NCBI GenBank assembly: GCA_001986395.2
Contig: MQVO02000004.1
Location: forward strand, 682,001 to 746,000
Direction of reading: 5' to 3'
DNA length: 64,000 nt
DNA from: Irpex lacteus
Taxonomy: Eukaryota; Basidiomycota; Agaricomycetes; Polyporales; Irpicaceae
Below are positions 48,765 to 61,656 of the stretch, one piece after another. The notes under the pieces were generated by a model. That model made no database searches. It saw only the letters and a list, made by a program, of their open reading frames with translations, and was not told the DNA's origin. A program made the translations under genes and the position numbers. Within the stretch, counting starts at the first letter, position 1, and each line of letters starts with the position of its first letter.

Positions 48765-49766
48765 CTATACAACAAGAGGGGCCCTCTCCCCATTAAGTCC
48801 ACCTTCGACCCTTCTCAGCTTGTCTCTAATCGATGCACCAATAGACGTAAATCCAATATTGACCCAGATGGTGGCGAAGATCGCAGACACCAGCGCCCAC
48901 TGGTGAATGAGCTCGTTGCTCCTCTGCCCATCAAACATCGCCCAGAGATACCAAGCGATAGCAATGCCGCCAGCTGGCTGGATCATCGAGAGCCACAAGG
49001 CAAGCGGCTGCATGCCCATGAATGTCGTGCACACAAAGAATAGGGTCCAAAACCCTGCAGCTTCGATGGATGCGTCCAGGCCTAGGGCTGCGAACACTGT
49101 GGTCTGCTGGACGGTGAACATCCATCCGTCGTAAAGTGACAACGGGATCCAGACGAAGAGCTGATCTGCAACTATCGTTGATCGGAGGTTTTCCAGCATG
49201 ATCCCTCGAATGCTGATGAGCATAGAGACCACGATGGTAGAAGCGCAGAATGCTGCGGCACGCGATAGCAAAGCAATGTAAACAATGAGGCTCAGGGATA
49301 CTTCGAAATGAGCGACTTACCCCAGCTATACAGATGAGAGTACCACAGGTACAAGTACAACGCGTTCGCCTCCATGAGCACGAAGAAGCGCCATGAGATA
49401 GCTTTCACAACGATCCGGCGGCCGTTCTCAGTAAATTGATAGAGAAGAGTGCCGACAAGGAGGAAGTGGATGGCAGGCCTTCGAAATGCATGACTAAGAC
49501 TCGGAGTTCTATCGATGGAACAGGCGAGTACGCACCACATGAGAAAGGCCCAGCGAGCCGGTGTGATGTAGGTGAGCTTGCTAGCACCACGATTATATAT
49601 GCCACTGTAAGCCAAGTAGGCGTGCATTGACGTGAAGGAGAGGTAGGCAATGATGTTTATGATCTACAGAGGTGTATCTGTCAGTCACATCCAGTGTCGA
49701 GATCATCCAGAAACCGACCTTGGGCAAAATACCATGGGACCAATCAGATCCAGAGTACGAATCCAT
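48765..49766 (-). CDS. Multi-pass membrane protein, OYE-cluster paralog 3
   Basis: Four exons (49766-49719, 49663-49536, 49478-49321, 49252-48765) encode 273 residues. The start MDSYSGSDWSHGILPK resembles that of paralog 2. Diagnostic segments are KLTYITPARWAFLMW, FLLVGTLLYQFTENGRRIVV and WIPLSLYDGWMFTV, with a tail ending ERAPLVV. The usual Pro before Trp in TPAPW is Arg here. Exons 1-3 match paralog 2 in length (48, 128, 158 nt), which places these two as counterparts across the inverted duplication. Function unknown. Confidence 0.85.
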
Positions 49767-50239
49767 GACTGTTCGAGCTAATTGTGATAAGTGAGATGTT
49801 TGGTAGTACCGCTGGAAAGAAAGAGTCTTAGAGGAGCGAGAGGGGAAAGCGAAGGGGCTGCGGTTTTCCTTGACCGATGCTCTACATGTAGTGTGGCGAG
49901 GTCACCGCCATGCGACCTCGAGGCAAACTCTAAGCAACACTGCTGTCACCTGCAAGTCGAAAGAACGAGCGTATCGAGACTTCGAAACTCAATATATAAG
50001 GTCCACATCACTATATACCGGCATCGCATGGAAGTCATCAAACCTTGTCTGTTGTAAGCAAAGAATAGTGTTGTTAATAGATTTTAGCAGTGAAAATGAG
50101 TATAAAAATGGATGATGAGGTAGAGCGCGAGGATCAATAGGAAGCAACCACTAGATAAATCAAGCAAAGATGGCACGCTAGTGGTTCCCGCGGAAAGGCC
50201 GATGTAATGACCTAAATGTCACCTTGATATTCACATCTC
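49767..50239. other. Spacer between membrane paralogs 3 and 4
   Basis: Promoter side of paralog 3 and 3' flank of paralog 4. No gene is seen. Confidence 0.5.
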
Positions 50240-51241
50240 CTAGTCATCTTCGGCAAATGGTTCCCGTTCTTCGTCTAATAAAATGGCCTGCCGTCCCCTG
50301 CGAATCTTTACCACTGTGGCGACAACAGACTTGCTCACCAAAACAGTGGAGACAACCGCGAACACCAAGGTAGTCCAGTGGACAAACAAGCTAGTTCTTT
50401 GCTGGATAAAGACCGCCCACAAATACCATGCGATTACGACGCTTGCAGGTAAATCTCCCTCCGGAGAGGAGAACGCGTAGGCTGTTGCGGTAGACTCCAG
50501 GAAGAACAGCGCGAGGAAGACGAAGACCTTAGTCCAAATCCCTGCATGGTACCTGGAGGCATCGACACCGAAGGCCGTGAAGGCGGAAAGGACAACAAGT
50601 ACTGTTGCCCAGCCGTGCCAGAGAGAAAAGGGAAGATGTACGAGGACCTCATCCCAAGCAGAGGCCGGCTCGTGATGCTTTTTCACGATGTAGTAAATGT
50701 GAGAGATCACAGAAGAGACAAGGAGGGAGAGAATAAAAGCTATATGATACTGTTTGAACGATATAGTTTGCATGCACGATGTCAATAAAACTTACAGGTG
50801 ATGAGGAATCCGCTCGCCCACGTGTGGACGTACAAAGTATTCAATATTGCCACCAGAGGAAAACGCCATGAGACACCCTCGATAATCGCGCGATGGCCCT
50901 TCTCTGTGAATTGGTAGAAGATGGTGCCAAACAAGAGCAGGTGTATCAGAGACCTAGGCGTGTCCATGACTAGTAATTAGCAAGTCGCTTCGTCTTTGAT
51001 GATTGATTGACGTACCAGATTAGAAAAGACCAAGGGGCTGGCGTGATATAAGTCACCTTTCCACTGTTATAGTAGATTGCACTGTAGAACGCTATTGATC
51101 TGAGGTTGAATCCCAAGAACAGGAAATACACGGCTATGTTCGCGAGCTGAATGGACATCGTTCAGCGGACGAGTCCATCTTCGACACTGCCAAGAGACAC
51201 ATCACCTTCAGTACAATACCATCTTTCCAACTGGTACCCAT
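50240..51241 (-). CDS. Multi-pass membrane protein, OYE-cluster paralog 4
   Basis: Four exons (51241-51206, 51146-51016, 50953-50796, 50739-50240) give 274 residues. Diagnostic segments are [55 protein letters not shown] and [14 protein letters not shown], with an acidic C-terminus. Exon 3 is again 158 nt; exon 2 is one codon longer than in the others. The last acceptor was chosen as the AG before CTTTTATTC, because the one 10 nt upstream breaks the frame. Function unknown. Confidence 0.82.
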
Positions 51242-51525
51242 GTTATTTGGCCAAGAAGAAAAGAGCAGCCTATTCAAACGATGAGAGTCACTGACCTACT
51301 GTCTTGAAGTCGTGGCAAGATGTACGGTTGCCAGTACAGTCACAGAGTGACATGTGTGTTGCTGGCACACGTCACGGCGTCACCGCATGTTCCGTCGGCG
51401 TCGGTGGTGGAAAATTAGCCTGCGGCCGCTGCTGCTTGCTGTAGAAGTAAAATAAATACACCCATCCGTGGGCTGTTTCACTAGGTGAATTACGGGCAGT
51501 AAACGGAGGTGAATTGGGGTGCAGA

Positions 51526-51531
51526 AAAAAG
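51526..51531 (-). terminator. RNA polymerase III terminator of tRNA-Ala
   Basis: On the minus strand a T run follows the tRNA 3' end at once, the usual polymerase III stop. Confidence 0.8.
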
Positions 51532-51626
51532 TGGACACTGTGGGAGTTGAACCCACGACCTCACGCAAATCACGTGATCTGCTGACCAATGCGAAGCGTG
51601 CGCGCTACCAACTGTGCCAAGTGCCC
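51532..51626 (-). tRNA. tRNA-Ala(CGC) with intron
   Basis: The acceptor stem GGGCACT pairs with AGTGTCC and contains the G3:U70 pair that identifies alanine tRNAs. The T arm is GTGGG-TTCAACT-CCCAC. The anticodon stem CACGC/GCGTG encloses loop TTCGCA with anticodon CGC, then an intron of about 22 nt after position 37. The discriminator is A. The mature length is about 73 nt. Confidence 0.88.
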
Positions 51627-51783
51627 GTTATTGAACGTCTGTATAATACCGTTATGACTTTACCTACCACAGGCGTAGAAAGCAATGAGAAACCGAGTTA
51701 GAGAAGCGAATGCATCAATTCGACTCGGAACGCGCCAATTTGGATACCGCGCAATGGCCTCGCACAAACATGGGATGGCCCAC

Positions 51784-51784
<1 letters not shown>

Positions 51785-51836
<52 letters not shown>
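51785..51836. repeat. (TA)26 microsatellite
   Basis: A perfect 52-base TA tract between the tRNA gene and the 3' end of the secreted repeat protein gene. It can form cruciforms and should be length-polymorphic. The Tyr-Ile repeat frames across it are artefacts. Confidence 0.97.
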
Positions 51837-51837
<1 letters not shown>

Positions 51838-51930
51838 CAATAGAGACACAAAAGTTCCACTAATCGACAGTCCCAAACATAGTCCTAAACCACGAAGTAT
51901 TCATCATTCGCAGCCTGAGCTGCAGGTTTG

Positions 51931-52416
51931 CTAGTTAAAGCCTGCAAAACCCGCATATCCAGCGAAGTTGCCGCCTGGTGCATTTCCGCCGCGAGCGTTT
52001 CCGCTACGGCTGGTTCCACCGGCGCCGCCGTGGGTTGAGTTTCCGCTGGATGAGGAAGCCCCGTTGACTGTAACGCTGCCACCATTCGCAGACCCTGCGT
52101 TGCCAGACCGAGCATCATCTCCGTTGGTACCATAGGCATTTCCGCTAGTGCTGTTTCCTCCTGCACCACCCATGGCTGAAGAGGGAAGTCGTCAATAACC
52201 ATTGTAGAGTGTTTGTGAATCTGAATACTTACATGACCCATTGGTGCTGTTGGAGGAGCCGAAAGGACGGCCATTGATGATCACATTTCCTCCATTGGCG
52301 TTGCCTGCGTTTCCAGATACAGCTCTTCCCCGAGCCTCCAGGTCGTGAGGTGCAGGGATAGCGGTGGCTCGGAAGACGAGAGCGGCGCAGATGGTGGCAG
52401 CGATGGCAAAACGCAT
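51931..52416 (-). CDS. Small secreted Gly/Asn-rich repeat protein
   Basis: Two exons (52416-52233, 52175-51931) give 142 residues. A signal peptide (MRFAIAATICAALVFRATA) is followed by IPAPHDLEARG, which may be a propeptide with a dibasic-like cut, then Gly, Asn and Ser-rich sequence. Two 27-residue repeats occur at 34-60 and 85-111. Both begin SGNAG and share ANGG, V..NG and NST.G positions. There is no cysteine in the mature part. It is probably a cell-wall or matrix protein, or an effector-like small secreted protein. No family is recognised. Confidence 0.78.
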
Positions 52417-53521
52417 GGTGATTAGGTGTGTTGGAGAAAGTGAAAAGTGGATGGTTTGTTGTTGATATAGAAGAAAGATATAGACGAGTGGTGGATGAGG
52501 AAAGTTTAGCGGTATCTCCCCACCTTATATAGCCCATGGGATAGCCGGAACTCTGCACAAGATGACCTACCTCTTAGGAGTTAAAGTTGTGAACGATGCT
52601 GATGCTTCCGTGTAGACAGCTAAAGGCGATCGGCCTCGTCGAATGAGATCCGTAGCCGTCAGAGAGTGAGATAGCAATAGCGTATTGCACCTCTTGACCG
52701 CGGAAGGGGGACCAATCGAGACGATCACTGCTGGGATACTGGTAGAGCTACCCCACTGATCGAACAGCCTCGGAAGGCGGGGCGGAACCTTGTTTTTGCA
52801 TCCGCTATACCGATTCGATCACAACCATCGTACCCACGTCTTCGACTGGTCGAGTGTAAACATCGTCTAGTGTAATGGTACCTTGGCTGACAATAGCCCC
52901 CCGAGCTTTCACCATTCCGTAGTACATCGGGTGGTCCGTCGGATAGTCCGAAACAGTGTCTCAACGGGACCGCCACTGCCAGTGCCGTCCGAGTTCTTCA
53001 AGCGACTCGCCGCTTGGCATCCGCTACAAGAATCTGAAGTGAATATCTAGCTGAACTTAAAATTCGCATCATTATGGACCCACTGAGATGATCAACACTT
53101 AGAATACCTTCTGATTTTCCTGAGGTTTGTCTCCTGGCTCGCAGGTCTCAAGAATGATCATGGCTCGGAGCTGGGCAGAATGAGAATTCTGAATAAGCGC
53201 CAATAGCAGGTCGATTGTGTACGTCTGTTTGGCAAAAGCCTTAGATCCTAATAAGTACAAATATGGCACAGAGCAATCGCAGGAGACAGTACCAGGACGC
53301 ATTGTTTGAAGTTATGCCCGAACTTTGAACGATCATTCACAGGAACCAGCAGAATTGTATCCGGTTAAAGCGATCTAAACAACCCAGATCGTCAGGCGCT
53401 ATGGACACATCGTACCTTGTGCGGATTCACATCACACTAAGTTGGATGAGAGTTAGTATAGAATAATATTCGGTACGCTGAGTGTGCTGTGCACCAAGGA
53501 CATGAGAAACGCGCGAGGCAG
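52417..53521. other. Intergenic region, no gene seen
   Basis: Promoter side of the secreted repeat protein and 3' flank of the Zn2Cys6 gene. Short open frames (52725-52976 and 53099-53302, minus strand) show no domain. Confidence 0.5.
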
Positions 53522-55431
53522 TCAGGACGTGAGGATAACAGCAACATCTCCTCTAACCTTCGCCGTTCCTACTTCCATTTCTTCTGCAGATACCCCTGCG
53601 CGATCCTCCTTGAACCTCGCCATCGGAGACACCCAAACCTTCGACATCGACATCGATCTCGTGATCGACATCTTACCCCGCACAGGACTTCCTTTTGCAT
53701 CCGGGGAGAAGTTGATATACTCGTCGAAGTTGAACACGATCGCGGACGAGCTGGGAGTGATGGTGACATAGGACAAGTTGAGAGGCGTAAACAGCGAAGA
53801 AGCGTGACCATTGGAGAATACGTCATCATGGTAAGTTGTTGCGAGCTTGCATTCCTCCGAGCGTGAAAGAGAGACGTCCTGATCAAGATAGGTATCCTCG
53901 AGATCTTGTGGTACTGGGTATGTGAGTTCGGATATCGTTAAGGTTGAAGCGAAGACGTAGGCCTCGGTGGTGGCTACGAGCCCAGAAGCCGGCAAATGGG
54001 TGGACGAGTATTCCAATACCACAGTAGAAGGCGAGGGCGAGGGGGAGGACGACCTGTCGTGGAAAGTCGGTATAGTGATCTGCGTCTCAACTCTTAAGTC
54101 GCCATCCCTACGGAAATCATTCCTGGTGAGTGTACAGTTTTTTGGAGGCAGGAACTACTCACGGCAACGGACCGCCCTCAGAAACACTTGGTACCTTCAA
54201 TGTCTCCTGGAAATCTTCCTCAGAAGGCGCCTGCGATCCCGCGTTGTCGCAGCTAAGGTCAGCATCACCCTGTTCAACGCAAGGCCCGGGAACGGCTACT
54301 GTCTCCACCATCGTAGACATTTCCATGCCAGGTTCGAGAGGCTTCACCGCATCCGTGACAAACGACGAGCTCTGCATGCAGCTCGCTCGATCCATCTCAA
54401 TCGCGACCTCTAACGCGGCTTGCAAATGCTTCAAACCCAGCGAGTCGGCCATCGAAGGTGCTTTGATTGGACTACCAGCCTTAGTGGTAGAAGACGGCTT
54501 CGTCTCCAGAGTCGAGGAACTCTTGTTTGCATATTCCGATTTTACTGTGGGAGACGACGTCCGCGTAATAGTAGTAGAAGGTGGGTATGGCTGATATTTG
54601 TGTTCGCCTCGCATGGACTTGGGACTCGTGCGAAATCCTGAGGAGGAGCTACCGGCGGGCTGAGGCCTAGGCTCGGCAGAATTGATCCTTCGTTTTCCCC
54701 TCACGGATGGATTACCGTCGTATACACATTCGAATCCTCGGTTTTGGCATCGTGTGCAAGGAAACCCACCACAACACTATCGTCCAAAGACCATGTGTCA
54801 GTACTCCAGCCCCAGAATGCAAAGAAATAGATGGACGCACTTTTGTCTTCCGTTTGCGACACTTATTGCACGCCTTGGCGCTTCTCTGCCTCAGCATCGG
54901 CGCATACTGCATATTTGCGCCCTGTGTGGTCCAAGCAACGTATGGTTCCGGACGGTTTGTCGATTCTATTTGGTTGTAATACAGGAATTGGGCCGGGCGT
55001 ACGCTCCTCAGAGGATCGTCAGATGCAGGGTAGTGCGAGTTTTGCAACACCGGCGAAGTGTAACCACTGGGAGGGTACTGTTGGGAATACATGGGTAGCA
55101 TGGGGTGCTCCCGCGGCGGCATAGAAGGGGGTACCGAAGTGTCCAAGTAGTATGGTGAGGCTGACGACATGTGAGAGGTGATGAGGTTGGTGGAAGCTGT
55201 CACTCGAACATATCCCAGAGGTGGATCCTGTAATGAGGGGAAAGACATGACCTGTGGACCTGTATATCCTTCTTGCCTCGGTAGTACGTGTTGGGGACGT
55301 AGCATCGCGGTTCGGACTGCTTCCTGCACAATATACTTCGTATGGTGGATCTGAGTTGGGACGGAAACTCCACCGGGAGGATCGTAAGAGGCTACGGGAG
55401 TATTGGACGCAGTTGAACTGGGGCTTGCCAT
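53522..55431 (-). CDS. Zn2Cys6 fungal transcription factor
   Basis: Three exons (55431-54841, 54776-54163, 54122-53522) encode 601 residues. The DNA-binding cluster lies at about 188-215, split by the first intron: ACNKCRKRKTK joins to CCGGFPCTRCQNRGFEC. This gives the C-x2-C-x6-C and C-x2-C-x6-C pattern of Gal4-type binuclear zinc clusters. About 185 Ser/Pro/Tyr-rich residues precede it, so the cluster is central rather than N-terminal. The rest is low-complexity Ser/Thr-rich sequence with a C-terminal piece (PSSSAIVFNFDEYINFSPDA). No fungal_trans middle domain is recognisable. It is a nuclear regulator; targets are unknown. Confidence 0.9.
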
Positions 55432-55798
55432 TGTGTCGTGATTAGGGAGCAGGAGTAAACGTAGACGAGTCGAGTGTTCGGGAAGAGGGTGCACGTTCGA
55501 ATATGGGCTGCACGAGAGGTAGACCGTTCAGGGCTGACTTCACTCGTGATCGGCCTCGATCATAATCTGAACTGTCAGTAATGGTAACTGAGGCCGGTCT
55601 GCAACAGAATCGAAGGACTGCAGATCAGTAAAACACGAACAACGTCCGAATGAAAACGTGTTAAATCCAATTGTCTGTGTCCTAGATGCTATGTAAGTAT
55701 ACAATGTCCCTGAGAGTGACCGATAAGTATACGAAATCCCATTGATTGCATAAACTTGAATACTTGCCTATATGTCCTGTTCAACAAAGTTGGAAGTC

Positions 55799-57549
55799 CT
55801 ATGATCTGCCCTTGAGTTCTTCGTTGAACTCCCTGCCTATAAGCATCCTCCGGATTTCCTGTGTACCGGCACCAACAGTATAGAGGCGGGAATCCCTTAG
55901 AATACGGTTTACAGGGTAATCTATAGAAACGTTGAGCGATAATCAGAGACTGGTCAGAACGCAGCCTATTACTCACCATTAATATACCCATTTCCACCGA
56001 GGCATTGCATAGCCTCCAGAGCAACTTCGACAGCGCGATCGGAAGAGTATAAGATAACTCCAGCGCAGTCCTGCCAGGGATGGTCCTTTCTTAGCTTATA
56101 ACGAAAGGGGAAGAACTGGCTGAGTGACCTACTCTACGGCTGACCTTACCATCGTCACATGCACGAGCAACAGCATACACATACGACCGCGCCGCGTTCA
56201 TCTTCGTGTACATATCCGCAATCTTGCCTGGCATACAATAAGTTGATTGTATATGTGCTGGTAGCAAATCAAAAACACGCACCCTGCATGAGTTGGAATG
56301 TGCCAACCGGGACGCCGAACTGCTTCCTGTCGTGTACATACTCGACAGCATAGTCAAATGCTGATGTTTTTTCAATGAGAAGACCAGTTGAACGACTACA
56401 ACGCAACTCACCAGCTTGCATCAAACCAAGTGGCCCACCGCTGAGGACGAGACGCTCCAGGTCGAGCCCGGACATCAACACGCCTGCACCTTTATTCAAA
56501 GGTCCGAGCACGTTTTCTACAAGAGAATGAGACTTCTGTCGACTGGCTTGTGCTGAAATAACTCGCCTTCAGGAACAAAACAGTCTTCTAAAACAAGCTC
56601 GCAAGTGTCGCTACCACGCATGCCGAACTTGTCCAACTTCTGGTGTGTCGAGAAGCCCGGGAAGCCCTTTTCGATAATAAACGCCGTAATGCCTTTCGAA
56701 CCTTTCTCTGGCTCGGTCTTGGCATAAACTACGAGTGTAGATGCGGTCGGTCCATTCGTGATCCTGTAAACAAATCTCATGAAGGCTGCGAAAGAGGGAA
56801 GGCAGTTGCTTCGGCGTACCAGAATTTATTCCCGTTTAACCTGTAGCCCCCATCCACCTTATCAGCCCGAAGCTTCATACTGACTACGTCACTCCCGCTA
56901 CCCGGCTCACTCATGGCCAAACTTCCTACTTTCTTCCCTGATATAAGGTCTGGAAGGTACTTTTTCTTCTGTTCTTCAGTACCCCATCTGTGTATCTAGA
57001 AGAATCGTTAGATACCGTATCAAAATATCAAACAATCGACTGACCTGATTGACACATAGGTTTGAGTGAGCGCCATACGACAATGCTACAGAGCCAGATG
57101 CTCGTGAGAGCTCCTCCATGGCGAGGGTATGATTGAAGTACCCAAGCGAGAGGCCTCCGTACTCAGGAGACACAGTAATACCAAGTAGCCCCATATCTCC
57201 CATTTTCTCCCATAGATCCTGCGCATACATCTTGTGGGCTTAAAGTCTCGCGACCATAGACGGAGACTTACAGTGGGGAAGGTATTCGTCTTGTCGATTT
57301 CTGCTGCCCGGGGTGCTATCTCCTTTTGTGCGAAATCTGTGACAGCATTGCGAAACTACCACACTTTCTGTAAGGTCTACGAACGGTACATTGCGGGCGA
57401 CAACGTACCTCAGCTTGCTCTTCAGTCAACCCTGCAACATCGTTGTTGTAGAATGAGGCATGACGTCGCGAAAGAATACTGTGGGACGGGCGCAGAGCTG
57501 GCTTTGCCGCACGAAGAGACGAACGAGCAAGAAGTCGGATAGCAGCCAT
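55799..57549 (-). CDS. IVD: Isovaleryl-CoA dehydrogenase, mitochondrial
   Basis: An intron-rich gene with about nine exons. A basic mitochondrial targeting start ([20 protein letters not shown]) precedes the acyl-CoA dehydrogenase domains. These include [40 protein letters not shown], the FAD/substrate signature [38 protein letters not shown] and [16 protein letters not shown]. The Glu in LDLERLVL sits at the catalytic base position of human IVD (Glu254). C-terminal segments are [20 protein letters not shown] and [17 protein letters not shown]. The enzyme oxidises isovaleryl-CoA in leucine breakdown and hands electrons to ETF. I see no break. Confidence 0.93.
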
Positions 57550-57940
57550 GGTGAGAGATGGTGGTCAAGAGCAAAGCAGTCTCCCGCTCATCGTGACCCT
57601 TGTCCCCGCGGTCACGGTTAGCGGTGTGTCATCTAGAGCCGGCCGAGCGCCTTTCCCCGCATTTTCATGAGCGATCGCGACGTCACCTGGAGAAATTGAT
57701 TGACTTCCGTGATCCCGACGCGGTGGCGGGGGCTTCAAATAAAAATCCTACCGACTAAGCAGTAACGATTCATCGGTCTGCTGTTCAAACGTGTACACCA
57801 TATTATTTCAAGTCCATTACAGATGCCAGTGATACACAACCCATAAACAGTACAAACAGTAATGACAGCTTGAATCCCGTCCATTGCACATTCATCGTTT
57901 TCCGTTTTCACCGGATTTGCCATTGTCCAACAGTGAACGA

Positions 57941-59563
57941 TCAGTTGGTAGTGGCGGTGGTAAAGGAAGTGGTAGCCAGACCGACCCGCTTGTTGGCGGT
58001 GTCGAAGACGGAGTAGAAACGCTCAAGGAAGGTCTGGCCGTTGATGAAGTCGAGACCCTCGCCGGAGTTAGTGCCGAGGTCACCGACGATGAGGTACACG
58101 CTGTTGGTATTGCCACCAATAGCAGTGTTGAGGTTACGCTACAAATAACGCGCTCAATATGAAGGCTATAAAATAGTAGATGAAGTCTAAACTTACTGGC
58201 CAGATTTGAGCATTGGCAGTGAACTCGAACGACCTGCCACCGATCGTGAAGAACAAGCTCTTCAGGTTGGCGAATTGAGCGGTAGTCAGGCGAAGGAGGC
58301 CAGTATTGTTGTCCAAGACAGCACCGGTAGCGGTCCGGTACTTGTTGAAAGCGTCTATACAACGTTTGAGAATTTCTATGCGATTCAAGCATGATTGTTC
58401 TCTTACCGGTAGCAAGAAGAGTGAGAGTGGTGCCAGTATCAACGATACCAGCAGTTGAAGCAAGGATTGAGGTGCCAGTGGCAGAGCCGTAGTGAACGGT
58501 TTGGTCGATGCCCCAGAATTCGTTGGCAGGAGACGTCCTCGTAATGGAGCTGCACGAAGGATATTAGACTAGGAACCATCTTGATAGATTGAGAGTACAC
58601 ACGTGAAGGTGATGGAACCGGTGAACTTGCTAGAGTCAGTAGCACCGAAGGTTAGCTCGCCGTTGGTGACGGACTCAGAGTTGGTGGGCTGGAAGGAGAC
58701 AGCGAGCAAGTTGCTGGGAATGGTACCCTGGCTGAAGAGATTGTCGGTGACTATACAGTAATGTCAGCTATGATCCTCTCCAACACATGGGTTGACATAC
58801 CAGTGGGGATCGCAGTACGAGTATCAGGGCTGAGGGTACCAGTAGTGAGGTCGACGGGGCCAACGCCGAGGATACCATCAACACCCTGGAACCCGTCAGC
58901 ACGCGAAGCAACGCCAATGGATTGTTTGGTGATGGTCAGACCGCTTCCAAGAGAGACGGTGTCCGTAAACTCAGTGCCGGAGAAGTCACCAGATCCATAG
59001 GTGACGGACTACCGCGAGCGATTAGAACGTTATCTTTCTATCACAATGGAACAACTTACCACCCGATCGCTGGTTTGCGTGGAAGTGGAAGTCCTGACGT
59101 AAGCCTTTCCAGCACCAACCCAAGTGTTAGAGCTTCCGGTGTCGACCAAGAGCGAGTCTGTGATGTACGTCATAAGCTATCTGTACACTTGACATAGGTA
59201 TAGAACACTTACAGGTAGTAGCGGGGGAACCGACGCCAACCTGGATGGACATAGAAATCAATCCATGGAACCGATGAGAGATGGAACATCACTTACGTTA
59301 ACAACGTAGTCTACGAGCTGATTGGTGGCAGAGACACTTCCGGCAGCTGCTTGAACAAACTGGCCATTAAGCTTCGCGGCGGCGCGAGCCTTGAGTCCTT
59401 GCGCATGCTTCTGGTCGCGCTCGAGAAGAGACACGGTGCCCGTGAAGTTCAAGCGTTTGGCGAAGGTGAGGGATATCGGGGCATCACGAATCTGAACGAC
59501 TGGGTTCGCGGCCGCGGCGAGAGCGAGAGCAACAGTGGCAAGGAGGGCTGAGCGGGAGAACAT
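57941..59563 (-). CDS. Secreted pepsin-like aspartic protease (family A1)
   Basis: Multiple short exons. The signal peptide is MFSRSALLATVALALAAAAN, and a propeptide of about 70 residues follows. The first catalytic motif is in YSLLVDTGSSNTWVGAG, with the flap-region YGSGDFSGTEFTDTV. The second catalytic motif is GIVDTGTTLTLL, where T replaces the more usual S of DTGT/S. Later come FTIGGRSFEFTANAQIWP and GQTFLERFYSVFDTANKRVG. It resembles the polyporopepsin type common in wood- and litter-decay fungi and should be active in acid outside the cell. Few cysteines are visible. Confidence 0.92.
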
Positions 59564-61656
59564 GGCTGAGAGAAGAGAATGGCCAGGATGAGGATCCACA
59601 GCGAATCCCCTGCAGTACTTATATGTGCGGAGCATCCACCGTATTAGTCGAGATGTGTGCAATATGAGCTACAAATAGGACATCACGGTGCAACCATAGC
59701 ATCCGTCAGATATGGTCTTCCACTGCATCGAAGAAGCAGTAGAAGGCAATGCAGTTAGGACAGTGCCATCCGGTCAGAAGAGATTGCAAACGTACGACAT
59801 ATGCTTCTTCTATGGCTCCACATGCAAACTTAAGCCCAAATGTTTAGAAAGTCTCCAATTTACCCAGGCTCCCATGGCGCAAGATGGCGTTGAATGAGAA
59901 TTGGGAAGGAACAAGAGCCGGGACGGTGCAAATTTGGCTGCAACATACTTCTGTAGATCAACACTTGACTGCTTTTCTTCCTGATCCCATAAGCTCGTCG
60001 TGTGAAGTGGTCGCGAAGAGCCACGATGCTCAAACTCGTTTCCGTGGCCACGGCTACGACCGTGGCATCCAGTGCCGACTGTCCGGTCGAGCGCCCTCCC
60101 CAGCTGAGCGCTGACTTTCCAGTGTCCAAATTCCCACACAGGTGGCGGAGTGTCACTCAGCGCTCAGTTTCGATTGACAAAAGCAGAGTATTGTCAGTGT
60201 TCATCAGCTTCTCAGAGCCTAGAATCTGACCACATCCATATCAACAGTCGTAAGTTAGCTAGCTGTTGACGATTTTACATAGCATAAACTCACAATTGGA
60301 AGTCCAGATCGCGTATAGCATAGGAATATGACCGATGCAATGATGGACTGTTTGCATGACCTATAGCATCTTCAGCGTAAACTCCACCTCCATAGCGGGT
60401 CATGTCATGTGCTTGAGTAAATCATGGCATTCATAAAGGTTAAATGCCACTCGACACGCGGGTAGCATCGACCTATAGACGGTGGCGTAGGGTTTGACCA
60501 CATTCCTAGTAGAGTCATCGACCACATCCCCGTCAATGCGTCAAAATAGCAATTCCAACAACAGAGCACTGAAACGGGATATCAGTAATCAGCAACGGCT
60601 GGTCGAATGACGTTTGCCTGGGAAGCGAACACACCGTTGACTCCTTTGAGAGGTGTAAGACATTAATGACGATCTGTCGAGGATTTCTGGAGATCGTTGC
60701 GCTCATGTCAGATGCATAGCGTAAAGCCTGAGTCAACACACGTTACAGCTGGTGAACGAGCCCTCAGGCTGATAGGGCGGTGGCCGTTATGCGGTGCGGG
60801 AAATCTTCTAAGACATAAACGCGCAGAATAAGCTTGTTCGTGCTGAGCAAGAAGGCTGTGTACCTGACCCCCCAATATCTAAATCGAAGTCTTGTGGTAT
60901 ATCACAAGGTGCATTGTTCCGTTCCTGAACGTGGAGGCGATGGTGCGCAGATAGCCCCGTGTTCTGTCTTGATATCACGCTAAATTTACGTTCATATCAT
61001 TCGTCATTTCTGGAATGAGGAAGGAGGTCTCACCTGAATTTCTTGAAAAGTAAAATGACCGTGGGAGATCAAGATTTTGGGGAATCCCTATCGCCATGTA
61101 GGGCTATACGCTACGCACAAGTGTCTTACGGGTGCAATCACCGATCATATGAGAAATTTTCGACATGATTCTCGTTCTTAGACGTCGGTAGATGCATGGA
61201 ATCTTCAGTCCAGCACTCAGGCTGGTGCTTAGCCGCATACGGCGACCTCGGGTCATGCAGATTATACCTCACAAAGCACAGAATTAGGGCAGTGTTGTTT
61301 ATCTAGCTTCAACGTTATGTCAGAATCATTCGTCACCTCCACTGTATTCGTCAGAGCTTACCTTCGTAGCTTGGTTCGTCGCACAAGATGTTGGTGGGTG
61401 ACGAAGATGAAGGCGTCAGAGATCCGAATCATCCGAAAAAGCGCTGGGATAAGTATTTCCGGCATAAATCTCAGATCACGCAAATTATTCAGATCAAAAA
61501 CACCTGGCGTGTTTGAAACGCGGCGACCAGGGGGCGCGTTGCCATTTCTTTGTTCTCTTTGTGCACCCACTCTCCCGTCCTCGGCGGCGTTCTCGATGTG
61601 AATTATTGACCAAAAGTTAGAGCCCACGCTCTCTAGATACGATTTCGACGTCAGCT
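59564..61656. other. Long interval without a supportable gene
   Basis: Roughly 2.1 kb. Several open frames overlap on both strands at 59710-60230 and again at 61317-61627. None shows a family motif or convincing introns, and I find no tRNA or terminal repeat. The part up to about 59700 is the protease promoter. Confidence 0.45.

Noticed and set aside
51660..51934. Open frames with long Tyr-Ile repeats on both strands
   Set aside because: They come from reading the TA microsatellite and have no coding support.
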